Origin: Deltaproteobacteria bacterium
Lineage (GTDB): Bacteria > Desulfobacterota > Desulfobulbia > Desulfobulbales > VMSU01
Assembly (NCBI GenBank): GCA_024275235.1
Contig: JAJRZN010000002.1
Coordinates: forward strand, 1 to 32,801
Length of the DNA stretch: 32,801 nucleotides
Direction of reading: 5' to 3'
Shown here: positions 15,506-23,986 of the stretch, in pieces
Position numbering within the stretch: position 1 is the first letter of the stretch
Layout of the letters: each line of letters opens with the position of its first letter
Notes under the pieces: generated by a model
The model's database searches: none
What the model saw: only the letters and a program-made list of their open reading frames with translations
What the model was told of the DNA's origin: nothing
Program-made: the position numbers and the translations under genes

Positions 15506-17914
15506 ATGAGTAAAAATCTGCAAAATTTTGTTGATGAAGAAGAATTACCGGTGCTGCGGGAATTCTTATTCTCTCTGCCCGATAACCTGCCGGGGCCGAT
15601 TATTCTGCGTAATGATATTATGCACGCTTTCAAGCTGTATCTTCAGGGGCTGGAGCAGGATGGGGATATGCCGGGAGCCTGGCTGTTTCTAGGCCGGATT
15701 CAGGAATTGATGCGGATGGATGACCGTTTAGTTTTTATCTTTCGCCGCCAGCGGGCTCGAAGCCGAATCTATGAGATACAGCGGCGGGATAATAAATTAA
15801 AGCAGTTGACGGTGAAGGATTTTTTGACCATTAAAGAGAAACTGCTCTACCCGGATCTGCCGGTCAATGAACGAACCAGCCTGGAGGTCAACCTGGCCCC
15901 CTTCTATGATTACGGCCCCCATCTTAAAGATCCGGATTCCATTGGCCAGGGGATAAAGCATCTTAATCGTTATATGTCCACCAATCTGGTGCATGAACCG
16001 GATAAAATGAACAGTGCCCTTTATGAGTTTTTGAAGCTCCATCATCTTCACGGCCGCCAGTTGCTCTTAGATGGCAGTCTGGTTCGTAACAGCCGGGAGT
16101 TAGAGACGGTTCTGGAGGACGCCGTTGATATAATTGAACGTCGCCGGGAGAATGAAGGGCCGGGCTTTTTACGTCATAAACTGGCGGCCCTGGGGCTGCT
16201 GGATGGCTGGGGGAACAGTGCTGTCCGTATCCTTGAGACCATTAACCTCCTCCGGGATGTGTTGCAGCAGCCAGATGAGAACAACTTAGAGGAGTTCCTG
16301 GCCAGGGTGCCCATGGTCTCCAAGGTGGCCCTGATTTCACCGCATGGCTGGTTTGGTCAGAAAAACGTCCTTGGCCGTCCTGATACCGGCGGCCAGGTGG
16401 TCTATGTCCTTGATCAGGCCTGCGCCATGGAACAGTATATGCGCAAGGATTTACGGCTTTCCGGCCTGGAAATCAAGCCGCGGATTGTCATTGTTACCCG
16501 TTTGATTCCCGAAAATGACGGCACTACCTCCGATCAGTGCCTGGAAAAGGTTGATGGTACGGATAATGTCTGGATCTTAAGGGTACCGTTCCGTGATCAT
16601 AATGGTGAAATTGTCCCTTACTGGATGTCAAGATTTAAGGTCTGGCCCTATCTCGAACGGTTTTCCCGGGAGGCGGAGCAGGAGATCATGCTTGAGCTGG
16701 GCGGCCGTCCCGATCTTATAGTCGGCAATTATTCCGATGGTAACCTGGTGGCCACCAAACTCTCCAAACGGCTCGGGGTTATTCAATGCAATATCGCTCA
16801 CGCCCTGGAGAAATCTAAATATCTCTTCAGCGATCTTTACTGGCATGATTTTGAGGAGCAGTATAATTTTTCTATTCAGTTCATGGCTGACCTCATCGCC
16901 ATGAATCTGACCAACTTTATCATCACCTCCACCAGTCAGGAGATCAGTGGTACCGAGAGCTCCATTGGTCAATATGAATCGTATCAGTTTTTTATTATGC
17001 CCGGCCTGATGAAGGTGGTGAGCGGTATTCAATTATTTCATCCCCGCTTTAATGTTATCCCGCCGGGGGTCAATAACAGGGTTTTTTATCCCTACACCTT
17101 GAAAAAGCGGAAGGCAGAGGTCATGGAGGAGATGAACCGCATCCTCTTTGAGGCGCAGGATGAATCGTGTCTGGGCTATTTGGAACGGCCTGAACTGCCG
17201 CCGATATTTTCCATTGCCCGTCTCGACCGGATTAAAAATCTCACCGGTCTTGTGGAGGCCTATGGCCGGAATCCGGAGCTCATGGCCACGGCCAATATGG
17301 TGATTATTGCCAGCGTCATTAATCCTGATAACTCCAATGATCAGGAGGAAAAGTCCGAAATCAACCGGATGCATGAGCTTATTAATGAACTGGGGCTGGC
17401 TGGTCATATCCGCTGGATTGGCCGGCGATTGTCCAAAGAGCAAACCGGTGAGGCCTATCGGGTGGTTGCCGACCGCAAGGGGATATTTGTGCAGCCCGCC
17501 CTGTTTGAGGCCTTTGGTCTCACCATTCTGGAGGCCATGCATTCAGGACTGCCGGTTTTCGCCACTAAGTTTGGCGGCCCTCTGGAGATAATTAAGGACG
17601 GGATAAGCGGGTTTCTGATTAATCCCACTGAATATGAGCAGATGAGTAATCGTCTCTTAAATTTTTTTAAGGATGCCGGGAACAGGAGAGGGTATTGGCA
17701 GAAGATTTCCAAAGCTGGTCTGCAACGGGCTAGTTCCCGTTTTACCTGGGAGCGTCATTGTCAGATGCTGACCCGGCTTACCAAGGTTTATGGCTTTTGG
17801 CGTTATTCCATCTCCAATCAGGCTAAGTCCCGGCTTAGTGAGTATTGTCATCTGCTCTATGAGCTGTATTTCAAGGAGCGGGCCGGGCGGCTTGTTGAAC
17901 CGCGTGGGGAGTAA
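15506..17914 (+). CDS. Sucrose synthase
   Basis: This GT4 enzyme of 802 residues reversibly cleaves sucrose with NDP to NDP-glucose and fructose. An N-terminal part of about 260 residues corresponds to the regulatory domains of sucrose synthases. The catalytic part begins near VALISPHGWFGQ and contains GRPDTGGQVVYVLDQA, HALEKSKYLFSDLYW and IPPGVNNRVFYPY, all strongly conserved in plant and bacterial enzymes. R572 and K577 (ARLDRIKN) should bind the NDP phosphates, and the E-x7-E pair is E668 and E676 (FEAFGLTILEAM). A CAGGGG stands eight bases before the ATG at 15506, and SPS ends 33 bases upstream, so they form one operon. SPS and sucrose synthase adjacent to each other is known from Nitrosomonas and relatives. 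Bacterial forms often prefer ADP, but this cannot be read from the sequence. Confidence 0.95.
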   Translation: MSKNLQNFVDEEELPVLREFLFSLPDNLPGPIILRNDIMHAFKLYLQGLEQDGDMPGAWLFLGRIQELMRMDDRLVFIFRRQRARSRIYEIQRRDNKLKQLTVKDFLTIKEKLLYPDLPVNERTSLEVNLAPFYDYGPHLKDPDSIGQGIKHLNRYMSTNLVHEPDKMNSALYEFLKLHHLHGRQLLLDGSLVRNSRELETVLEDAVDIIERRRENEGPGFLRHKLAALGLLDGWGNSAVRILETINLLRDVLQQPDENNLEEFLARVPMVSKVALISPHGWFGQKNVLGRPDTGGQVVYVLDQACAMEQYMRKDLRLSGLEIKPRIVIVTRLIPENDGTTSDQCLEKVDGTDNVWILRVPFRDHNGEIVPYWMSRFKVWPYLERFSREAEQEIMLELGGRPDLIVGNYSDGNLVATKLSKRLGVIQCNIAHALEKSKYLFSDLYWHDFEEQYNFSIQFMADLIAMNLTNFIITSTSQEISGTESSIGQYESYQFFIMPGLMKVVSGIQLFHPRFNVIPPGVNNRVFYPYTLKKRKAEVMEEMNRILFEAQDESCLGYLERPELPPIFSIARLDRIKNLTGLVEAYGRNPELMATANMVIIASVINPDNSNDQEEKSEINRMHELINELGLAGHIRWIGRRLSKEQTGEAYRVVADRKGIFVQPALFEAFGLTILEAMHSGLPVFATKFGGPLEIIKDGISGFLINPTEYEQMSNRLLNFFKDAGNRRGYWQKISKAGLQRASSRFTWERHCQMLTRLTKVYGFWRYSISNQAKSRLSEYCHLLYELYFKERAGRLVEPRGE

Positions 17915-17932
17915 AAGAGGAGCTTAGTAATT

Positions 17933-18775
17933 ATGAAGAGGGTTATCTGCATCGGTGAAACGGTATGGGATATTTTTCCGGATCGGGAGGTGTTGGGCGG
18001 GGCGCCCTTGAACGCCGCCTGTCAGCTGCGGAATCTGGGGCTGGATGTAAATCTTATCAGCCGGGTGGGTGCTGATCGTCTCGGCGACTCTGCCCGGCAG
18101 CAGATATCCGCTTTGGGGCTGCCCGCCGCCGGTATTCAGGTGGATGATAATTTGCCCACCGGCCAGGTTGATGTCCGCTTTGATGAACGTAATGAACCCC
18201 ATTTTGAAATTCGGGAACCAGCGGCCTGGGACAATATAATATACGCCGAGGCCGAGCCTCTGGCGGCTTCTCCCTTTCATCTCCTTTTTGGCACCCTGGG
18301 GCAGAGGGGAGCGGTGAGCCGGGAGACCATTGCTTCTCTGCGGCGCCGGGCTGAGCTCTGTTTCTATGATGTCAATTTACGGCCGCCCTTTACGACTATG
18401 GAATTGGTGGAAGAATCCATGGTTGCCTCTTATATGGTCAAGATGAATGAGGAGGAATTTCTAAAAATTACTGCCTGGTACGGTTTTGACGGCCAAAGGC
18501 GCGAGAAGGCGGGACGGCAGTTAGCGCGGCGCTTTAAGATCGGGGTGCTGGTGGTTACCCTTGGGGCGGGCGGCGGCTGGCTGCTTAGTGGCAGCGAGTT
18601 TGTGGAGCACCCTGGTTTTGCTGTCAAGGTGGTGGATACCGTGGGAGCTGGAGACGCCTTTTTTGCTGCCTTTATTAACGGTTTCATGGCAGGGCGGCCC
18701 TGGGTGGAATGTTTAAGCGCTGCCAACCGCCTGGGCAGTGAAGTGGCGGCCAGGCCGGGGGCCACGGCTGTTTAA
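17933..18775 (+). CDS. PfkB family carbohydrate kinase, probable fructokinase
   Basis: This 280-residue ribokinase-fold enzyme is somewhat shorter than many fructokinases (300-320). The N-terminal IGETVWDIFP and GGAPLNAACQL are the sugar-binding and first PfkB signature regions. The second signature, DTVGAGDAFFAAF, holds the catalytic aspartate. Its place directly after sucrose synthase (18 bases, GAGGAG before the ATG) points to fructose as substrate: it would trap the fructose released by sucrose cleavage as fructose-6-phosphate, which also feeds SPS. The same kinase-with-sucrose-genes layout is known in methanotroph sucrose clusters. Other hexoses cannot be excluded. Confidence 0.88.
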   Translation: MKRVICIGETVWDIFPDREVLGGAPLNAACQLRNLGLDVNLISRVGADRLGDSARQQISALGLPAAGIQVDDNLPTGQVDVRFDERNEPHFEIREPAAWDNIIYAEAEPLAASPFHLLFGTLGQRGAVSRETIASLRRRAELCFYDVNLRPPFTTMELVEESMVASYMVKMNEEEFLKITAWYGFDGQRREKAGRQLARRFKIGVLVVTLGAGGGWLLSGSEFVEHPGFAVKVVDTVGAGDAFFAAFINGFMAGRPWVECLSAANRLGSEVAARPGATAV

Positions 18776-18805
18776 AATCAGTATTTTTAATATTTCCCGG
18801 GGACG

Positions 18806-19075
18806 ATGATGGAAAAAGAAACCAACAAGAAATTGATTGAGGAGCGTTCCCGCCATGAGGCCGAGTGGGGGGCGGCCATGGATTCATCCGCTGATGCCAT
18901 ATATATACTTGATCCTGACCGTATGATTATTCGGGCCAATAAGGCCTTTTATAAGATGACCGCCAGTACGCCGGACAAGGCAATAGGGCGGCACATAACG
19001 GATATAGTCCATCCCCAGGGTGAATTAAAACCTTGTCCAGTCTGTCAGGCGCAGGAGGCAAAAAGGACGCGGTAA
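18806..19075 (+). CDS. N-terminal PAS fragment of a frameshifted hybrid histidine kinase
   Basis: This 89-residue frame carries the first part of a PAS domain: WGAAMDSSADAIYILDPD, IIRANKAFYKMTA and the GRHITDIVHP turn, then a CPVC pair. It ends in KRTR soon after an A-run, at a stop that truncates the PAS domain. The rest of the domain ([14 protein letters not shown] onward) continues in the frame of the next entry. One extra A in the five-A run at 19060-19064 would give ...[12 protein letters not shown]... and one protein of about 525 residues. As it stands this fragment has no kinase part and is unlikely to work alone. The gene starts 30 bases after the fructokinase stop, with a weak GGGGA upstream, so it is probably transcribed with the sucrose genes. 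Confidence 0.75.
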   Translation: MMEKETNKKLIEERSRHEAEWGAAMDSSADAIYILDPDRMIIRANKAFYKMTASTPDKAIGRHITDIVHPQGELKPCPVCQAQEAKRTR

Positions 19076-20382
19076 TTATTATGGAGGCTGATGACCCTGA
19101 TAATCCTGCCGGTGTACCCTTGGAAATTATTGTTAAGGTGGCGCGGGATGAAAATGGTAAAGTCTTGAGTATCTTCATGAGTCTGCATGATCTGACCACA
19201 GGGCGCAAATTGATTGAAGAAAAGAGAATACTTGAAGATCAGCTCCGGCAGGCTCAGAAAATGGAATCCATCGGCCGTCTGGCGGGAGGCATAGCTCATG
19301 ATTTTAACAATATACTGACGACTATTCTCGGATATAGCGAGTTGATTCTTATGGAAATGGCTGATAACGATCCATTTCGGGAGGAGATTGAAATCATTCG
19401 CAGCGCCGGCGAGAAGGCTGCCGGTCTTACCCGTCAGTTACTGGCTTTCAGCAGGAAGCAGGTAATGGATAAAAAACCGGTTTCTATAAATAAAATTATT
19501 CAGGAAATCAGTAAGCTGCTTGCTAAAATGATTGGCGAGGATATCATAATAACGACAGTAATGGAGGCGGAGCCTGGCGTTGTGGATGCCGATCAGGGGC
19601 AGATTGAGCAGGTTCTGATGAATCTGATTGTAAATGCTCGTGATGCCATGCCCTGCGGTGGTCGTTTAATCATTGAAACGCAAAACGTCACTTTTGATCA
19701 GAAATACACCAGGGCGCATCCAGAGGTCAAGGCTGGGGAGTATGTCATGATGTCGGTGACGGATTTTGGCGAGGGAATAAGCGGTGAGGCTATTGAACAT
19801 ATATTTGATCCATTCTTTACCACCAAAGAACGGGGCAAGGGGACGGGGCTTGGCCTTTCTACGGTATATGGAATAATAAAACAGCACAACGGGCATGTTT
19901 ATGCCTATAGTGAAATCGGCAGGGGAACTACATTTAAAATATATTTTCCGGCCAGCAGTAAGTTAATCGTGGAATCGGCGGCTGATAAAGGGGAGAGCCT
20001 GGCTGCCGGTACGGAGACTGTTCTTATTGTCGATGATGAACCATCAATCCGCCGTTTGATTATGGATACTCTTGAGCCTTTTGGCTATAAATGCCTTGAT
20101 GCTTCATGCGGAGCCGATGCCCTGCGGCTTATCCAGACAACATCTGAAAAGATTGATCTTCTCCTGACCGATGTAATTATGCCGGGGATGAATGGTAAGG
20201 AGCTTGCTGATAAGGTCAGTAAGGACAACCCGGCCATAAAAATAATTTTCATCTCCGGTTATACCGAAAATACTATTGCTCATCACGGTATTCTTGATCC
20301 TGAGGTTAACTATATTCAGAAGCCGTTGACCCCGACGATTTTAATCAGGAAACTTCGCCAGGTTCTTGATAGTTACAGATAA
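19033..20382 (+). CDS. Hybrid histidine kinase with C-terminal receiver (downstream part of a frameshifted gene)
   Basis: This frame holds the end of the PAS domain, a short coiled linker ([21 protein letters not shown]), the HisKA dimer domain with H89 in GIAHDFNN, the HATPase domain (N box [10 protein letters not shown], then DFGEGISG and GKGTGLGLS), and a receiver domain with acidic pair VDDE and phosphoacceptor D380 in [12 protein letters not shown]. All catalytic parts are intact. The track start is a TTG at 19033, inside the overlapping PAS frame; the first ATG is at 19081, with no clear ribosome site. It is therefore best read as the 3' part of the gene that begins at 18806. There is no transmembrane segment, so the sensor would be cytoplasmic. 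It could be a pseudogene, an assembly error or a slippage-expressed gene. Confidence 0.8.
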   Translation: MSSLSGAGGKKDAVIIMEADDPDNPAGVPLEIIVKVARDENGKVLSIFMSLHDLTTGRKLIEEKRILEDQLRQAQKMESIGRLAGGIAHDFNNILTTILGYSELILMEMADNDPFREEIEIIRSAGEKAAGLTRQLLAFSRKQVMDKKPVSINKIIQEISKLLAKMIGEDIIITTVMEAEPGVVDADQGQIEQVLMNLIVNARDAMPCGGRLIIETQNVTFDQKYTRAHPEVKAGEYVMMSVTDFGEGISGEAIEHIFDPFFTTKERGKGTGLGLSTVYGIIKQHNGHVYAYSEIGRGTTFKIYFPASSKLIVESAADKGESLAAGTETVLIVDDEPSIRRLIMDTLEPFGYKCLDASCGADALRLIQTTSEKIDLLLTDVIMPGMNGKELADKVSKDNPAIKIIFISGYTENTIAHHGILDPEVNYIQKPLTPTILIRKLRQVLDSYR

Positions 20383-20413
20383 TGGCTTCTCTTGAAATTT
20401 CCTATCATTGTCA

Positions 20414-20459
20414 TTGACACAAACAACCGATGTGTATAAAATATGCAAATAATACACAT
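20414..20459 (+). promoter_or_regulatory. vapBC promoter with overlapping operator
   Basis: A perfect TTGACA (20414-20419) lies 17 bases before TAAAAT (20437-20442). ATGTGTAT (20430-20437) and ATACACAT (20452-20459) form a perfect 8-bp inverted repeat with a 14-base spacer that covers the -10 and start point. This is the expected place for a VapB or VapBC autoregulatory site. Confidence 0.6.
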
Positions 20460-20481
20460 TAAAGGTTTAAGGAGAAGGACA

Positions 20482-20673
20482 ATGAGAACCAATATCGTGG
20501 TTGATGACAATTTAATGGCTGAAGCAATTAAACTTACAAATATTAAAACCAAAAAGGGGGTTGTGAATCAGGCGCTGAAATTACTCGTCCAGGTCAAAAG
20601 ACAAGAGGAAATTCGGAGCGTTAGGGGAAAGTTAAAATGGGAAGGCAATTTATCCGAGATGAGGGTTGATTAA
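20482..20673 (+). CDS. vapB: VapB-type antitoxin
   Basis: This 63-residue protein begins MRTNIVVDDNLMAEAIKLT, the ribbon-helix-helix start of VapB antitoxins of the VapB2/DUF2191 kind. The basic C-terminal tail would wrap and block the toxin. I chose the ATG at 20482 because AAGGAG lies eight bases upstream and homologous proteins start here; the track start at 20443 would begin inside the operator-like repeat. Its TAA overlaps the toxin ATG by one base (TAATG), so translation is coupled. The N-terminal domain should bind the palindrome in front of the gene. Confidence 0.88.
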   Translation: MRTNIVVDDNLMAEAIKLTNIKTKKGVVNQALKLLVQVKRQEEIRSVRGKLKWEGNLSEMRVD

Positions 20674-21080
20674 TGGTCATAGTAGACTCCTCGGTTTGGG
20701 TAAATTATTTCAATGGTACCATTACATGGCAAACAGAAATTCTTGACCAAATGCTACAGCAAATACCGATACTTACAGGGGATTTAATTCTCACCGAAGT
20801 CCTGCAGGGTTTCCGCAGCGATAAAGATTTCGGGAAAGCAAAAGAAATAATGAGCGTACTCCCATGCAAAGAGATGGTTGGCCCCAATATTGCCATTCAA
20901 AGTGCTGAAAACTACCGGAAGCTAAGAAAAAAGGGGATTACGGTAAGAAAAACAATCGATGTGATCATTGGGACATTTTGTATATCGGGAAATATTCCGT
21001 TACTACATGATGACAAAGATTTTGACCCAATGGCTGAGCATTTAGGTCTGAAAACCATATCAAGAGCTATTGTTCAATAA
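20673..21080 (+). CDS. vapC: VapC-type PIN-domain ribonuclease toxin
   Basis: This 135-residue PIN-domain protein has the four-acid metal site of VapC toxins: D5 (VIVDSSVWVNYF), E42 (LILTEVLQGF), D96 (RKTIDVIIG) and D114/D116 (LHDDKDFD). Such toxins cut tRNA or rRNA when free of antitoxin. Length and motifs are complete, so the module should be active. The ATG overlaps the vapB stop. It is the only accessory insertion between the sucrose cluster and the aryl-CoA cluster. Confidence 0.9.
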   Translation: MVIVDSSVWVNYFNGTITWQTEILDQMLQQIPILTGDLILTEVLQGFRSDKDFGKAKEIMSVLPCKEMVGPNIAIQSAENYRKLRKKGITVRKTIDVIIGTFCISGNIPLLHDDKDFDPMAEHLGLKTISRAIVQ

Positions 21081-21136
21081 ATACTAAGGGTTAACTACGA
21101 GTTTATCAAGGTTGAAAATCGGAATACTCACCTGCC

Positions 21137-22435
21137 TTAAATCTGCCGTTTGTCGATTACCCGTCTGGCCTTGCCTTCAGAACGCTCCAGGGTTTTTTCC
21201 TCCACCAGTTTTACCTCAACGCCGATACCGAGTTCCACCTGCAGTCTCTTCTGGATCTGGTTGACGAATTCCCTCTGTTCTTTCATCTGATCGGAAAATA
21301 TGGCATTTACTACCTCTACCAGAACCGTGGTTTTATCAAGACGTCCTTCTCGTTCGACGATGATCTGATAATGTGGTTCCGTGCCTTCAATCTCGAAGAG
21401 AACTGCTTCTATCTGGGACGGGAAGACGTTTACCCCCTTGATAATCAGCATATCGTCGGTGCGGCCGAATACCCGTTCCATGCGCTGGAGGGTGCGGCCG
21501 CAGGGACAAGGGCCGGGGAGCAGGCGGGTCAGGTCACGGGTTCTGTAGCGGATAACGGGAAAGGCCTCCTTGGTGAGGGTGGTAATTACCAGTTCTCCGA
21601 CCTCGCCGGGAGCCACCGGTTCCAGGGTGTCGGGATCGATGATCTCCACGAGAAAATGATCCTCATTGATATGCAGGCCGTTGGCCTCCCGGCATTCCCC
21701 GGCTACCCCCGGCCCCATAATTTCCGAGAGCCCGTAATTGTCGCTGGCCTTGATGTGGAGTTTTTCCTCCAGTTCCCGGCGCATGGCCTCTGACCAGGGC
21801 TCACCGCCGAAGAGCCCCACTCGAAGGGGCAGGGCGTTGATGTTGATACCCATATCGACCATGCGGTCGGCCATGAGCAGGGCGTAACTCGGGGTGCAGA
21901 CCAGGGCGCTGGTCTTGAAATCCTGCATAATCCGCAGCTGGCGTTTGGTATTACCGCTGGAGATGGGGATGACCGAGGCCCCAAGGCGCTCCGCTCCGTA
22001 ATGCATACCGAAACCGCCGGTGAACAGCCCGTAGCCAAAGGCGATTTGTACCACATCATCCGGGGTTACTCCGGCGCTGGTCATGATCCTGGCGGTAAGA
22101 TCAGACCAGTTTTTCAGGTCGTTACGGGTGTAGCCCACAACCGTGGCCTGGCCGGTGGTACCGGAGGATGAATGGATACGCACCACTTCGCGCAACGGCA
22201 CGGCAAAGAGGCCGTAGGGATAATTATCACGGAGATCTGCCTTGGTGGTAAAGGGCAGGCGGCGCAGATCATCTAAGGAAGTGAAGCCGTCGGGATCAAT
22301 ATTCATCTTCTTGAATTCAGCGCGGTAAAAAGGTACATGGGTGGCGGCCCGAAAGAGGGTGGACTGTAGTCTTTCAAGCTGTAACTGGGCCATATCCTCT
22401 CTAACCATACACTCCTTTTCCTGTTGCCAATACAT
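21137..22435 (-). CDS. paaK: Phenylacetate-CoA ligase (AMP-forming), copy 1
   Basis: This 432-residue adenylate-forming enzyme activates phenylacetate or related aryl acids with ATP and CoA in the cytoplasm. The AMP-binding loop is [14 protein letters not shown], then [29 protein letters not shown] and the C-terminal [14 protein letters not shown] with the catalytic lysine. Length equals copy 2 (27847) exactly, and the two align throughout, so they are paralogues. GGAG lies seven bases before the ATG at 22435. It follows livF by 53 bases and is the last gene of the cluster. Because the cluster has Ior, it may work in reverse to recover ATP from aryl-acetyl-CoA. Confidence 0.93.
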   Translation of the reverse strand: MYWQQEKECMVREDMAQLQLERLQSTLFRAATHVPFYRAEFKKMNIDPDGFTSLDDLRRLPFTTKADLRDNYPYGLFAVPLREVVRIHSSSGTTGQATVVGYTRNDLKNWSDLTARIMTSAGVTPDDVVQIAFGYGLFTGGFGMHYGAERLGASVIPISSGNTKRQLRIMQDFKTSALVCTPSYALLMADRMVDMGININALPLRVGLFGGEPWSEAMRRELEEKLHIKASDNYGLSEIMGPGVAGECREANGLHINEDHFLVEIIDPDTLEPVAPGEVGELVITTLTKEAFPVIRYRTRDLTRLLPGPCPCGRTLQRMERVFGRTDDMLIIKGVNVFPSQIEAVLFEIEGTEPHYQIIVEREGRLDKTTVLVEVVNAIFSDQMKEQREFVNQIQKRLQVELGIGVEVKLVEEKTLERSEGKARRVIDKRQI

Positions 22436-22454
22436 TTTTCGTCTCCTGTTGTGT

Positions 22455-22471
22455 AACGACTTATAGTCGTT
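22455..22471. other. Small perfect hairpin between livF and paaK copy 1
   Basis: AACGACT and AGTCGTT pair around a TAT loop. In the direction of transcription there is no U-tract, so it is more likely an mRNA-processing or attenuation structure than a terminator. It lies just before the paaK ribosome-binding site. Confidence 0.3.
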
Positions 22472-22488
22472 TTAAAAGTACCAGTTTC

Positions 22489-23217
22489 TTATTTATTATC
22501 GACATTCTGCCCCAGATAGGCCCGCTGGACATCCTGGTTGGCCAGGAGGTCTGCCGCCGGGCCCTGGACAATTATCTTGCCGTTCTCCATAACATATCCC
22601 CGGTCGGCAATTCTCAGCGCGGCCCTGGCGTTCTGCTCAATGAGCAGAACTGTATTACCTTTATCCTTCAGCTGCCGGATAATAGAGAATATATTTTTGA
22701 CGATCATGGGGGCCAGGCCGGTGGAAGGCTCATCCATCATAATCAGGGCTGGCTGGGCCATGAGGGCGCGGCCCATGGCCAGCATCTGCTGTTCCCCGCC
22801 GGAGAGGGTGCCGGCCATCTGTGCTTCCCGTTCCTTTAAGACCGGAAATAATTGATAAACCGGTTTTAAGTCCATGCTCCGGCGCTTGTTTTTTGCCGCC
22901 CGGTAGCGCACAAAGGCCCCGAGGAGCAGATTGTCGCGGACACTCATGGCGGCAAATACCTGACGGCCTTCAGGAACCAGGGAGCAGCCGGAGGCCACGA
23001 TACGCTCCGGTCTCTGTCTGCTTATATCCCGGCCCTGGAGGTAAATTTCGCCGTTAGTGGCTCGTAACAGACCGCAGACCGTGCTGAGCAGGGTGGTTTT
23101 ACCGGCTCCGTTGGCTCCAATCAGGGTAACAATTTCTCCCTGATTGACGTGAAGGGATATATTGCGTAATACCTTGAGTCTGCCGTAGCCTGCCGATAGG
23201 TTTTTTATTCTAAGCAT
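22489..23217 (-). CDS. livF: Branched-chain/hydrophobic amino acid ABC transporter ATPase LivF
   Basis: This 242-residue ATPase of the HAAT importer family has Walker A GANGAGKTT, signature LSGGEQQML and Walker B ALIMMDEPSTGLAP. The GEQQ signature and DEPSTGLAP are the LivF form, as against LivG. Its ATG lies two bases after the livG stop, so the two ATPases are made in equal amounts. It would pair with LivG beneath the LivH/LivM membrane channel. Substrate cannot be told from the ATPase. Confidence 0.93.
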   Translation of the reverse strand: MLRIKNLSAGYGRLKVLRNISLHVNQGEIVTLIGANGAGKTTLLSTVCGLLRATNGEIYLQGRDISRQRPERIVASGCSLVPEGRQVFAAMSVRDNLLLGAFVRYRAAKNKRRSMDLKPVYQLFPVLKEREAQMAGTLSGGEQQMLAMGRALMAQPALIMMDEPSTGLAPMIVKNIFSIIRQLKDKGNTVLLIEQNARAALRIADRGYVMENGKIIVQGPAADLLANQDVQRAYLGQNVDNK

Positions 23218-23219
23218 GG

Positions 23220-23981
23220 TCAGTCATCCCCGCCGAGATATATCCTGATAACCTCCTGGTTATTCTGAATGGTGCCTGGTACTCCTTCGGCGATTTTGCG
23301 GCCGAAATTTAATACTACTATTTCATCAGATATTCGCATGACGAGTGACATATCATGTTCCACCAGCAGAATGGTAATTCCTATTTCCCTGATTTGAGTT
23401 ATCAGTTCGGCCAGTTCGGCGGTTTCGTAAATATTCAGTCCGGCGGCTGGTTCATCGAGAAGAAGAAGCTCCGGCTCGGCGGCCAGGGCTCTGGCCATCT
23501 CCACGGCCCGCTGCTGACCAAAGGCCAGGCTCACCGCCTCCTTGTCGGCCAGCTCGGCAATGTTAAGCATTTTAAGCAGGGCGTATGATTTTTCTTCGAT
23601 ATCATCTTCCTCCCGCCGGGCTCGGGGCAGGTTGAGCATGGCAGCTATGAACCCGGTGTGACTGCGGCTGTGGCGGCCCAGCATGACATTTTCCAGGCTG
23701 GAGAGACCGGGATAGAGTTTGATGTTCTGAAAGGTGCGGGCCAGCCCCAAACGGGCAATACGATGGGCTGTTAGAGTTTCAATGGCCTGGTCTTTAAAGG
23801 ATATGCGGCCGCTGGTGGGGGGCAGGTTGCCGCAGATCAGATTAAACATGGTAGTCTTGCCGGCGCCGTTGGGGCCGATGAGGGCCTTTATGGTACCTCG
23901 TTTTACCTTGAAAGAGACATCGGAGACCGCCTGGATGCCGCCGAAGGAGCGGTTGAGGTCTTTTATAGTTAACAGTGCCAT
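23220..23981 (-). CDS. livG: Branched-chain/hydrophobic amino acid ABC transporter ATPase LivG
   Basis: This ATPase has Walker A GPNGAGKTT, Walker B LLLLDEPAAGLN and the LivG-type signature region AFGQQRAVEMARAL, in which LSGG is replaced as often happens in this subfamily. I chose the ATG at 23981 (253 residues, start MALLTIKDLNRSFGG), because LivG proteins begin this way and it falls five bases after the livM stop. The track start at 24023 would add 14 residues and overlap livM by 37 bases. The upstream ribosome site is weak, which suits coupling to livM. It is followed after two bases by livF. Confidence 0.92.
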   Translation of the reverse strand: MALLTIKDLNRSFGGIQAVSDVSFKVKRGTIKALIGPNGAGKTTMFNLICGNLPPTSGRISFKDQAIETLTAHRIARLGLARTFQNIKLYPGLSSLENVMLGRHSRSHTGFIAAMLNLPRARREEDDIEEKSYALLKMLNIAELADKEAVSLAFGQQRAVEMARALAAEPELLLLDEPAAGLNIYETAELAELITQIREIGITILLVEHDMSLVMRISDEIVVLNFGRKIAEGVPGTIQNNQEVIRIYLGGDD

Positions 23982-23986
23982 TCTGT

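Noticed and set aside
19057-19066. Canonical X-XXY-YYZ programmed -1 frameshift site in the kinase
   Set aside because: In the zero frame the codons are GCA AAA AGG, which does not fit the tandem-slippage heptamer. Only single-codon slippage on AAA is possible, so programmed frameshifting is not claimed.
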